Assembly: GCF_000182925.2 (NCBI RefSeq)
Contig: NC_026503.1
Location: forward strand, 3,720,001 to 3,784,000
Origin: Neurospora crassa OR74A
Taxonomy: Eukaryota; Ascomycota; Sordariomycetes; Sordariales; Sordariaceae
Direction of reading: 5' to 3'
DNA length: 64,000 nucleotides
Part shown: positions 37,891-47,565 of the stretch, one piece after another
How the letters are laid out: every line of letters begins with the position of its first letter
How positions within the stretch are numbered: position 1 is the stretch's first letter
Notes under the pieces: model-generated
Seen by the model: only the letters and a program-made list of their open reading frames with translations
Database searches by the model: none
Told to the model about the DNA's origin: nothing
Made by a program: the position numbers and the translations under genes

Positions 37891-39390
37891 TTACCTCCTC
37901 CTTTGATTCAACCAACTACCCAACCACCTCCACCGTTCCGCCACGCCCTCAACCCACTCCACATCCCCAACCAACCCACTCACCCTCCCCTCCGGATCAT
38001 CCCACCGATTGCCCTCAAACTCGATAAAGAAGAGATACTGAAACGGCGCAATCAGGCTCGGCAAGCTATTGATGCTCGTCAGGTTCAGGCCTCTCCGCTT
38101 GAAGCACCCCAAGACATCTGCCAGCGCGCCGGGCGTATGATGCGGCACCGTGAACGAGACCATAGACTTATACAAGCCCTTGTAAGCGTCAATCCTCTCC
38201 GTATCATCATTCCTCCCGCCGTAGCTGCCAGAAACCGACGAAGACGGACGAGGCGATAGAGAAACGGGCGATCCTCCCGAGGTCGGAGACCCAAGCAGAG
38301 ACTCTGCCCGATCCGTGGTCCACGGCAATCCCTCGGGCAGCTGCACCTCCTGCTCGACACCGTCGTCGCTGCGGCTGCTGCAGGGTCGTCTGCGCAGGAC
38401 AAAGAAGCGGGTTGTGTTGTCTTCGCGGTCTTCAATGCAGCGCGCAAGGACATCCAGGCCGGCCATCTCGCCGGCTACTTCACCCGCTACGGCAGCGCTC
38501 GAGCCGGTGGCGTCAGCAGCAGCGAGCTCGGCAGCTTTGCTAGTGGAGGAGACCTCGATGGTCTCGACGCCCTTGAGATAGGTGGCGAAAAACTTGGCGG
38601 TTTGGCCGAAGGCTTGGGGGTGGGAGTAGACGCGTTTGACGTGGGAGAGGGAAGTTAGGGGCGTCCCCTTTGCGTTTTGGTCAACATTAGGTAGTAGGGA
38701 AGACTTCCTCCGGCCTAGAAGGAAATGATGGACGTCTAGGTAGGCTTCGCCGCAGATGGTGATGTTAGGGTAGGTAGAGGCGCGGTCGGCAAGGCAGTCG
38801 AGGGTGAAGCTGACGGTGCCATGGGTTGAGTTCTCGAAGGGGACAACGCCGAAATCCACATTGGAGGCCTGGACTTCGTCAACGACCTCTGTAGTCGGTG
38901 TTAGTGAAGCTTCTCATGTTCAAAAAATATGACTTCAACAGACCTCTGATCGTCGTTGTAGGGATGAGTTCCCACTTATCCTGGTTTGGAAAGGCAGATT
39001 TTGTCGCCTATACGTTGCAACAACCCCAAGTCAATAATATTAGTCTCATGAACACTACTGGGAAGGAAAAATTGTCCAGCGATATCAAAGTCAAAGCCTT
39101 TGAATGTCCCTCAAGCTGGATAGTCTCACTATCCATTTTTTTCTGGCTCCTTTTGATGCACTGTCTCAACCCTGACAGGCCGCGATAGCTCCCATTCTCC
39201 AAGGTGACCCGAGTCCCTCAAGCCCACGAGTAACCCGAAATCACTCAACCGTCCCTTCTAAGCCCATTTCATGCGGATCACATACCTGATGAGAATATGA
39301 AGCAAAAGGTCCCAAGAAGGCGACCTTCCTCCGGTGACTCCTCTCCCGAGTCCCTTCCGATGTCGGCGCAGTGGCCGTTCTTGAGCTCAT
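37891..39390 (-). CDS. pha2: Prephenate dehydratase
   Basis: Three exons: 39286-39390, 38944-39007 and 37891-38888, 388 aa. The joins build the family N-terminus: 'KVAFLGPFASYSHQ' + 'ATKSAFPNQDKWELIPTTTI' + 'REVVDEVQASNVDFGVVPFE' and NSTHGTV. The catalytic Thr-Arg-Phe motif appears in 'EDNTTRFFVLRRR'. A C-terminal ACT domain starts near 'SMVSFTVPHHTPGALADVL' with the Gly-Ala-Leu signature. The enzyme decarboxylates and dehydrates prephenate to phenylpyruvate for phenylalanine synthesis. Two oddities: intron 2 has the weak donor GTCTGT, and the usual ESRP-type Phe-binding motif of the ACT domain is replaced by 'INSLPS', so feedback control may differ. A ~75-residue Ser/Gly-rich insert separates the two domains. 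Intron 1 is long (278 nt). Confidence 0.92.
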
Positions 39391-40456
39391 GTTGCGCGGC
39401 CGTTCACAACCGTACTGTCTACCCGTCCAATATGCTTTCAATAACACACGTACCCAGATTACCGCTCAAAGAGATCCTAGGTTATCGTGGACGGATGTAG
39501 GAAGTTGGAAGAGTTAAGTCCCCTGATTTGTGTATGAGTTGGGAATAAAAGGTGCCAGTGACCAATCATTCAGAGAGCACAGCGGAGCATTGGAAGACCC
39601 ATGTGCATGGTACCTGACGCAGTAGATGGATTTTTGGTGAAAGAAGTAATTTTGAAGTCCCGGGGTACCACTATTCATGTGTCGTTGCCCCGAGCAACAA
39701 GCTGCTCTATTGCATACCTTCAACTCAGACTCACCGGGCATCCCGAATTGTCTTCATGCTGGTTTCGACCGGCCACACACGGTTACCTCTCAAAGGTCCG
39801 ACCGCCGGGCCCCGCTCCGGCCCCGATTACCGGCTTCAGATTTCCCAGACCTCATCAAAGTCGCGTTTCCAGGACAGCCCCACAATGAACGAGTGATGAC
39901 ATTGTGATCGCCGAGGACTGCATAGTCCCTGCTTTTGAAACCTAGTATTTACGCTAATAACAGTACAATAGGACAGCTCTTTTTTTTGTTGATCTTTGGA
40001 GTATGGGCACTATTTGAGAGCGCCAACTGTAGATAGTTACCCTTCAGACGGTTATCAAGAACAATCGAAACTAAAAGCCATCAGGATCTAACAAAGACAG
40101 AATGAGCGTGGAATTCGGTCCTAGGCTACCGCGTACTAAGCCCTAGTTAAACCATATCTCATATCGACCTGTTTGATTTTTTCCACCCAAAATTCCATAA
40201 CCCAGTTTTTATGAACCGAAAGCATAAAAGAGTGTTCATGAAGACAGACGCTGTCAGTCCCCGGAATAAAAGCAAATCCATTCCTCATGGTTCCGCGCTA
40301 GACATTCAATCCTTTCCATCTTCCAACTTGAGGTATTGCTTTGCGTCCAGCTAAGGGATTTTGGACAATTCATTCGTTGGTCTTGGTAAGACTTGCGAAG
40401 AATCAACTCTGCATCCCATTTATAGAACTTCCGCTTCAGTCATAGGCAATTTGATT
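39391..40456. other. Intergenic between prephenate dehydratase and eRF1
   Basis: It contains the promoter of the prephenate dehydratase gene and the distal 3'UTR of eRF1. Nothing else is recognised; a T run of 9 lies at about 39980. Confidence 0.4.
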
Positions 40457-40511
40457 CTGTTGCGGCTGTTAGCGAGTGGCCAGAGGTCGACCAAACAAGA
40501 AAATGCCATAC
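40457..40511 (-). other. Predicted 55-nt intron in the eRF1 3'UTR
   Basis: On the minus strand the sequence reads AAG|GTATGG ... CTCGCTAACAGCCGCAACAG|AATC. It has a good donor, a perfect GCTAAC branch site, an acceptor 11 nt after it, and the 55-nt length typical of this genome. It lies 235 nt after the eRF1 stop codon, a position that should make the mRNA a target of exon-junction-dependent nonsense-mediated decay. See the eRF1 and readthrough entries. Confidence 0.75.
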
Positions 40512-40533
40512 CTTAGATTCCACTAAATCAAAC

Positions 40534-40746
40534 TCAAGAAGCCGTCATCATAGAGCGAAGCGGGCTCGGGCGGGACACCTGGTGGTTACCCGGCTGATGA
40601 GGGCTTGCGCCGGAGCGAGCTGCGGACATTTTGCCCGAGCTGGCTGGCTTGAGAAGCGGCGCTGAATCAGCTTTAGGTGTCGTCGTCGGCTCGGACGGGA
40701 TAGCTTGAGTTCCGGGTCCCTCGTTGTCGGCGAGGGATTCAACTTG
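40534..40746 (-). other. In-frame 70-codon extension after the eRF1 stop codon (readthrough candidate)
   Basis: After the eRF1 TGA (context TGA CAA G) the same frame stays open for 70 codons to a second TGA at 40534-40536. By hand count the extension is about 62% GC, and the 25 nt after the second TGA fall to about 32%, so composition changes at the second stop rather than the first. The encoded tail is Pro/Ser/Ala/Thr-rich and starts QVESLADNEGPGTQAIPSEP. The second stop ends 22 nt before the predicted 3'UTR splice junction. Confidence 0.5.
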
Positions 40747-42383
40747 TCAATCGTCGTAGTACTCATCATCGTCGCTGACGTCAGCTAGCTGCTCGAAGTT
40801 GACTTTGTAACGGAGGATACCGCCGATACCACCGAAGCCCTTGACAAACTGGTTGCCCTCGGTAGAGCGATCGGAGACAAATTCGAGCGTGGCACCGAAA
40901 TCCTTGTAGTGTTCTGCAATCCACTCAAGGAAGGACTCCTGGGAAACAACTTCCATCTCCTGGCCTGTCTCCTTGTCCATGAAAGCGTCGCGGCTGGCCT
41001 GCTCCTGTGCCTTGGTAGTATGCAGAATCACTTCGGATCCGTTGCTGTCCTTGAGAACCCAACGGTTGACCTCAAGGTTCTCGAAGACGATGAGGGTTTC
41101 AACGGCACCGAGCTCCAAAGCCTTGAGGGTATCCTCAATACCGTAGCAGACGCGGCCGGTATCCTGGCTAATCTCCTCGAAGTACTTGCCGATGAGCTTC
41201 TTCTCCTGGATGAACTTGACGTTTCCGAGGGTCTCGGAGGACAGCTCAATAGCCTGGTTGAAACCGTTTTCACCACCATACGAGACATCGACAACCTTGA
41301 CAACCTTGGTCTGGAGACGGGGATCGAACAAGTCGGAGGCGTTCAGGTCGTTCTTGAAATCGGCGGAACCAGCCAAAACGAGACCGGCAACGTTAGGCCT
41401 GTCGTTGGTGATGAAACACTGGACAGCCAATTCGGCGACCTTGCGGACATAGTTGTGACGCTTTTCCTCACGGAGACGGGCAAAACGCAGGGCGGACTGA
41501 CCACCACGACCGTGCTTCTTGGGAAGATCGACCGAAAACTTGTGGACAATATCGCGGGTGTTTCCACTGAGAGTGCCGAACAAAGCACCGTTACCATCCA
41601 TGATGATGAAACCAAACTTCTGATCGGAGTCGAGAAGCTCGGCAAGAGCCTCGGTGTGGAACTTGTTGTCGCAAAGGTAGAGGGAGGTGTTGATGGGCTT
41701 GAAGGGCTCGAAGTCGATGTTGACCTTTCTCTCCTTGCCTTCTGAGGTCAAGATTTCACCGCAGTACACGACAAGACCATTGGGCGGCACCTTGTTATAG
41801 AGCTTGAGCCTTTGCTGGGTGGAGGTAATGGCCGAAAGGACGGACTGACGGTTGACACGCGACTTGATGTTCGAGGCAGTGCCCTATAGTGCTAAGTCAG
41901 GAACAACTGTCCGACACAATAAGGGTGTCGAGATTGGAGGGAAGCATGGTGACGCACATATTCTTCAGCCAACATCTTTGCGGCTCTGGAGATCTGATCC
42001 TTGGGGGCTGGAGACGATCAAGGGTTAGCACCACTGGACATTGGGCCGTAAGCAGCAGAGCAGCGAGGATTACTGCCAATGATCTCGCTGTGTGATCAAG
42101 GGAGGGTAGACGGCGGTGACAATGCCATGGTAAAGACAAACGTACGGATAATGAGCGAGATCATGGAGGTGCCGTTTCCACGGGCGGCCTCAAGACGCTT
42201 GATCAGCTTCTTGACCTTCCATATCTCAATCTATGAGGGACAAGAGCATCTCGTCAGCATGCGAACATCACGTCGGGAACTGTGTCTTTTTTCTCTTTTT
42301 TTTTGCGCGCGCGCGCGCAGTCGGGAGAGGGATGATGATGAGCCACTCACGTTCTTCTCGGCCTCGTTGGCGTTGGGATCCAT
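40747..42383 (-). CDS. eRF1: Translation termination factor eRF1
   Basis: Four coding exons: 42351-42383 ([11 protein letters not shown]), 42146-42230, 41958-42007 and 40747-41883, 434 aa. All key motifs fall at the same residue numbers as in human eRF1: NIKS 61-64 and YLCDNKF 125-131 for stop-codon recognition, and GGQ 183-185 in '[13 protein letters not shown]' for peptidyl-tRNA hydrolysis. The C-terminal eRF3-binding domain ends with an acidic '[11 protein letters not shown]'. With eRF3 it releases polypeptides at all three stops. Intron 1 (42231-42350) contains an alternating (GC)n run next to an A run. The stop codon, the open extension behind it and the 3'UTR intron suggest that the gene controls itself through termination efficiency. 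A 278-codon antisense frame is a shadow of codon bias. Confidence 0.97.
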
Positions 42384-43710
42384 CTTGGCTGTTTTGGGGT
42401 GGTGAAGAAGATGAGGAAGACGAAGTGCTGCTGGCGCCCCTGAAGTTAAGTTGGTGCAGCGAGCGAGGTTTGTGATGTCGACCTTGGTTGGATCTGCTTT
42501 CAACGGGCGGCGAGCAGGGCAGGACCACAAAGTGGGCAGGTTGGGGTTGTTCTTTTTCTTTTTGCCCACTACTTCGACTATGCCTCGCCTGGCCAATGTG
42601 CCTCGCCGCTGGATTTCCTTGTATTCAGTGGGGTTCCAGTTCTAGAACTACTAACCTGGTTTGAAAGCGCACAATGGGCTAATTGGCTGAATTGATGCTT
42701 GTCAGTAAGAAGAACCCAAAGAAGCCGGGAGAATGCCCCGCCTGATCTGGAGTAAATGCGGCAGACGTAGGTGCGTACCTAGTTTGCCGGTACCTATGTT
42801 CACTACCTAGCGAGTGGGCCACGCCTGCCACAAGGTACCTACAGAGGGGTTTCCGCTGCCCTATTCGACCTGTCTGCCCGTGTGTTTATCAGGCACCTTC
42901 TCTTTTTCTCCGTCACAGGTGGGGCGAAACGCGAGTCATCATTGGCGTGGGGGGCCCCTTGCCCTGGGCCTTAGCAACTTGAACCCTTCACACCTGCACA
43001 TCCCTTCTCCCGCCTGACCTCGTCCTTCAGTTCAACACCGCATCAACTTGGCACAACTTCAGGCTGTGGCGTTTGGCCGTCCAGCACACCGGGTCCCACA
43101 TTTCCTTCCCGTTTCAGACTGAACTTGCAGAGAATTGCTCCGAATCAGCCTACGATTGTGTCGAGGATTGTCGTCACAGCAGGAACAAAGATGGCAATCT
43201 TGAGGCGATGACAATGGAAGCGGTCTGGCCGTGTTAGTACCTACCTAGGTACCTAGTCAACCACTTAGAAATTCGATGGGATGTGTTATGCCGTTCCTTT
43301 ACGGCCGACTTTTTGATGTTTGGCCTCAATGTTGTTACTGCCTTTATACTGCCGGGTGTCTTCCATGGTTACGTCCTTGGAAGTTGCGACTGTGACACAT
43401 TTCTGCCCGGAGAGAGCAATATGTACCTAGAGGTAGGTAGTCGCTGGGTGTCGGCCCCTTGCCTGCCCGTAGCCCTACGTGTGTTATACACTGCCCTGGT
43501 GTGTAGTGCAATGTACAGGAGCTAATACGTACCGCTCCAGTGGACTGCGCCAACCCCGGAAGGTACCTGAAGCTATGATGTCGATTGACCTCGATGTTCG
43601 CTATCTCCCGCTCGCGCGTAACCTCACCTCAGAGCAGAGTAGTCCTCTACACCTCCCATAGACAACAACCTCGAGACGGGCTATAGAACTTGCAGTCTGC
43701 GCCGTAAACC
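42384..43710. promoter_or_regulatory. Divergent promoter region of eRF1 and DUF1770 gene
   Basis: The 1.3-kb stretch is marked by repeated palindromic GGTACCTA/TACCTAGGTA motifs (about 42776-42800, 42834-42842, 43232-43256, 43422-43440). Similar motifs occur in other intergenic regions of the window. No gene is seen. Confidence 0.45.
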
Positions 43711-44437
43711 ATGAACTCCGACATCCCCATACAGATCGCTGAGACCATCCAAACAGCGCACATCAAGCGCGATCCCTCTCCTTCGCACGACATCAACCCC
43801 TCTACCGCCGCGTCCAAGCGCGAGCCTGCGTCCCTCCGGACCCAGACCAGTCACAGTCAGCATCATGACTCACTCATACCTGACGACGGGATCGACGAGG
43901 ACGATGACGAGGAGGACTACGCACAGTCGGAAACAGAAACGGATGAGGCGAGCGAATACAACGTGGTCAAGTCCAGGCCCCGGCGCAACATCCATCACCT
44001 ACCCCCGATCCCGGACCTGCGGTACGAGCAGAGCTACCTGCACAGTATACGCAATGCAGATACGTGGTGGAAGGTGGTGTTGATTACGGCGAGGGATCAG
44101 GCATGTTGAAGTTGCTTTTTTTTGTTTTGGAATATTTACACCACCATCATCGCTCTCATCTAGAGATTTCCCGGCCTTTGCCCCGCTGGCTTTCTAGATA
44201 CATCGCCGTCCTCTCAAAATGAATACCGGACAACTAACAGTCCAAAAACAACAGGTCATGATGCCCCTAGTTCAAGGTCTCCTCTACAATATCCTAGTCT
44301 GCGGCTGGCAGTCCTGGAACCGAAACGCCCAGATTCACGGCTCCTCGATCGGAGCCCGGGTGCGGCGCTGGTGGTACGGGGTCAACAACTGGGAGATCCC
44401 CCCTGCTCCTGGTCCCTCTCCTTCTGTAAAACCATAA
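43711..44437 (+). CDS. DUF1770 family protein
   Basis: Two exons, 43711-44100 and 44255-44437, 190 aa. The protein has the layout of the fungal DUF1770 family: 'IQIAETIQTAHIKRDPSPSH' and NP near the start, an acidic middle (DDGIDEDDDEEDYAQ), then a conserved block 'LRYEQSYLHSIRNADTWWKV' joined across the intron as 'ITARDQ' + 'VMMPLVQGLLYNILVCGWQS' and 'RVRRWWYGVNNWEIP'. The hydrophobic, Trp-rich C-terminal part may sit at a membrane. The intron begins GCATGT, making it a GC-AG intron after a perfect CAG exon end, with CTAAC before the acceptor. An additional 3' exon is conceivable because an open, Gly-rich stretch follows to 44679, but I see no good splice into it. Function unknown. Confidence 0.82.
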
Positions 44438-45320
44438 GCTATCATATGGCCCAAAAAGAAAACTCATCTTCTGGATCCATTCTTATACTTTTCTTCACCC
44501 TCGCTTTGTCGAAAAACAGGTCGCAAAATGTACGCATCTTCCAGACTCGCCGATCCAGTAGCTGGAACGTTAAACAGAACTTCGGCGGAGGCGGTGGCTA
44601 CGGAGGAAGGGAGGGGAGGAAGGTGGTGGAGGCGTTCAGCCACAACTTCCAGAGGGAGTTGGGCGGTGGTTACGCTTGAGTGGACAAATAGTTGTGGGAA
44701 AGGGGCTTTGGTTGAAGGGTCTTTGCCTCGCTGCATTGCACGGTGTTGTAAATGGACTCGAATCAAGCATCTTGACTTACGCATTCATGGTAAGATGGGA
44801 ACATTGGCCATATCCGACTGGCTGCATGTCCGTTGGGTAAGAGACCGTCACATGCTGTGCACGCAAGATTTCAACTTGTCTCGTAACTAAGGAATTCAAG
44901 GATCGAGATGCTATCATAACCACACAATTGCCGGTCTAATTGCTTCACCCGTCTTGTGTGGCACACACTGCATTCTTACTCCGTTCCCTCTGAAGCTCCC
45001 CTTCGAGCTTTCGCTTAGAATGTCAGTTCCGTTCGCTTCAGGGTAACGAGAACTCGAGAACCATCACCCCATAACTAAACCTACTGATTCCTTCCACTTG
45101 TCTTTCTTTTCTTCCTAGTCGCGAATCATAACGTAATCTTGATTGACAGAACATAGTTTCGTGCATCGCGATACTCCTCATCCATGTTTTGTACACCCCG
45201 AACTCCCTACTTCACCCGTGACTGAATTCCAACATAACCTAACAATAGAAGGGTACAGAAAACTAAACCGTGGCTACCCATACGTAACAGAAAATGCTCT
45301 GACACTTGTCAACAGCTCAT
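44438..45320. other. Intergenic, convergent 3' regions
   Basis: Between the DUF1770 gene and the chromatin gene. An open Gly/Arg-rich stretch at about 44520-44679 has some coding look but no start or splice context. Nothing else is recognised. Confidence 0.4.
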
Positions 45321-47565
45321 TCAGAGGCCAATAAGCTGTTGAGGTTGAGGCTTCTCAGGGCTCCTAATCGGTAAACCCTGCTGTCCTCCGGGCGGACCCA
45401 GGCCCGGGGGCGGTGATAAGGGACGTTTGATACCACCACCGCCTTTCTCAACCAGGCGCTCGGCCGTTGCTTTCTTGAGCGGGATCGCAACGATCTCCTC
45501 CTTGGCTGCTGGCTCATCATCCGCGTCCACCATGGGGACATCATTCTCCTTACCATCGCCGACCGACTGACCTCGAGACTGTGCGGGAATCGCCTGCTCG
45601 CTCACCACGATATTCCTGTGTGCCGTCCGGGGATGCTTGTGAGTAATCGTTGGCGAGGGGGTCGGACCATCAATTTTGGTGACTTTGGCATTCTCGTCGA
45701 AGCCAACGCGGATGGGGAACTTGAACACAAGGCTGTTGTCGTGATCATCGTCACCCTTAGCATCGCTATCATCATCATCATCATCATCGAGATCGTCCTC
45801 GTCCGCCATGTCTGCATCTTCCTCATACTCCTCTTCGTCCTCTTCGTCCTCCTCTTCGTCGTCAGCGGCCGGGACATGCTCGTCTTCCTCATCATCGCCA
45901 AAGTCCGGTTCGTCACTAGCATCGTCCTCGTCCTCGGAATCGTATTCATCGTCCTTGCTGCGCTTCTTCTTAGTGGTGGTGGTGGCGGCAGAGCTCCATC
46001 CGTTCATGCTGTGATGTACGGCGGCTGATCGTCTCGGGCGGCCTGTGGGTCCAACTGTGAGCTCTACTTGGTCTCCATTCTTCGCGTCAGCGACGCCTCC
46101 CGTCATCTCGACATCATCGTCGCCTTGGGCACTGGCAGGATTGCTGGCCGTCGTCTCGAACCGGGTGGGTGCTCTTACTTGCCGCCCGCTGGCGGTGGTG
46201 ATGGGGCCGGCGGGCTCGGCGGGGGTGTGGTTCCTGGTGTTCCTGGCGGACCGCCGGGTCGCGGTCGAATCCGTATAGAAGTCGTCCTCGTCGTCCGAAA
46301 AGGTGTACTTCATGCGCTTGCCGCGGGTGCGGCCCTCGTACAGCGAAAGACCGGGCTCCGGGCGCTTGAATTGCTCCTTGCGCATGATCCGGTACTCTCT
46401 TCGTCTGCGCTTCTCCTCGGTTGCTTCGAATCGCGGAATGCTATTGGCGATTCTCTTGGCCAGGGCTCGGGCCTTGGGTCCTCCGTCATTCTTTTCCAGC
46501 TTCTCGGCAAGCAGCTTCAGCTCTTCGATGTTACCGGCAACGCTCCACCATGTTCGTGTGTGCCCTGCGGGATTGCTCTCCCTATATACTCGAAAATGCG
46601 TGTCGTCGTTACCCTCGATCAGGTAGTATCTCCGCTTGTCGCCGTCGGTTCCCCAAGGTTGGACACTGACACCGACATTCAAATCGTCTTCGTGGCGGGT
46701 CCTGTAGTTTTTATTGATCATGGTCTTGACGACCTCGGAGGACGCAAGGGACCAATGGATCAGTGTGCGTAGGAGAGCGAGCTTGAGGTCAATTGCGGAT
46801 TAGCCTTTCTTTTCTTCTGCATCTCTGGGAATTTTGAGTACGGCGTGAAATGGCATACCCGTTGTACTGGGGTCATGGAGGCAAAGGTGGCACCTCCAGC
46901 AAGAGGGTTCTGGCCCTCCCACTCTTTTGCCCATTGACTCTTGTGCGACTGAATAGCTTCTTCGAGGGCGCGTCCATAATGACCGGCTCTGTGTTGGGTT
47001 TGTTGGTTAGCAAGTTTTGCTAGAAATGGTTTTGGCCTGCTGTAGGCGGGGCAATACGCACTTGACGTCCTGTTTGCGATTAAGCAAAAGGCCAAGCAGC
47101 GCGCAGAGAAAGTTTTCGACGCGCTCGCCTGGGATAGTCTCAACCACGTCACGCTCCAGCTCTTGGGGTCCGAAATTGGCCAGGCTTTTCGGAAACGCCT
47201 CGGTGAATCGGGAACGGAACATGACAATGAACTAGAATACCCATGTTAGCAACCGGTGGCGTCACATGCAATGGCACGCGCGACTGTTTGTGCTATGTCG
47301 TCCTTTGAACGCGACGAAACGCGCAATAACATACGGCAATATCAGGATTATCGGCTAAAACGTATTCATGAGGAGGGGAAGGCTCTCTCTTGCGTCGCGG
47401 TGGCGTTGTCTCCCTGGGTGCGTTCGAGGCCGGGTTTTTGTCGACTTTGTGGAAGAATTTCAAGATGCCCTGATGGCGTTCCACCTGGATGTCGGCTTCA
47501 TCATCAGTGGGAGGCGCCGATAGCGATGAGATGGATGAAAGATCGGAAGAGTCGTCGTCAGCCAT
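45321..47565 (-). CDS. DDT/WHIM-domain chromatin protein (possible ISWI-type remodeller subunit)
   Basis: Four exons: 47335-47565, 47062-47231, 46859-46988 and 45321-46781, 663 aa. After a Ser/Asp-rich start, residues ~78-135 ('FIVMFRSRFTEAFPKSLANF') look like a DDT domain. WHIM1 follows ('ALLRTLIHWSLASSEVVK') and then WHIM2/3 ('GDKRRYYLIEGNDDTHFRVY', 'RTWWSVAGNIEELKLLAEKL'). A conserved basic-acidic segment 'GLSLYEGRTRGKRMKYTFSD' comes next, and the last ~280 residues are disordered with long Asp/Glu runs. DDT-WHIM modules bind ISWI and linker DNA in ACF1, RSF1 and CECR2-like proteins; this shorter version lacks PHD and bromodomains. It is probably nuclear and histone-binding through the acidic tail. 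Which remodelling complex it joins is inference. Confidence 0.82.

Noticed and set aside
40548-40769. 73-codon minus-strand frame overlapping the eRF1 end in another phase
   Set aside because: A second open phase in the GC-rich extension. It shows that openness alone is weak evidence, but it lacks a start context and its end does not coincide with the composition change.
40909-41745. 278-codon frame antisense to eRF1
   Set aside because: Shadow of codon bias over a certain eRF1 exon.
44520-44679. Gly-rich open stretch after the DUF1770 stop as an extra exon
   Set aside because: No donor/acceptor pair of reasonable quality connects it in frame, and the DUF1770 block already ends as the family usually does.
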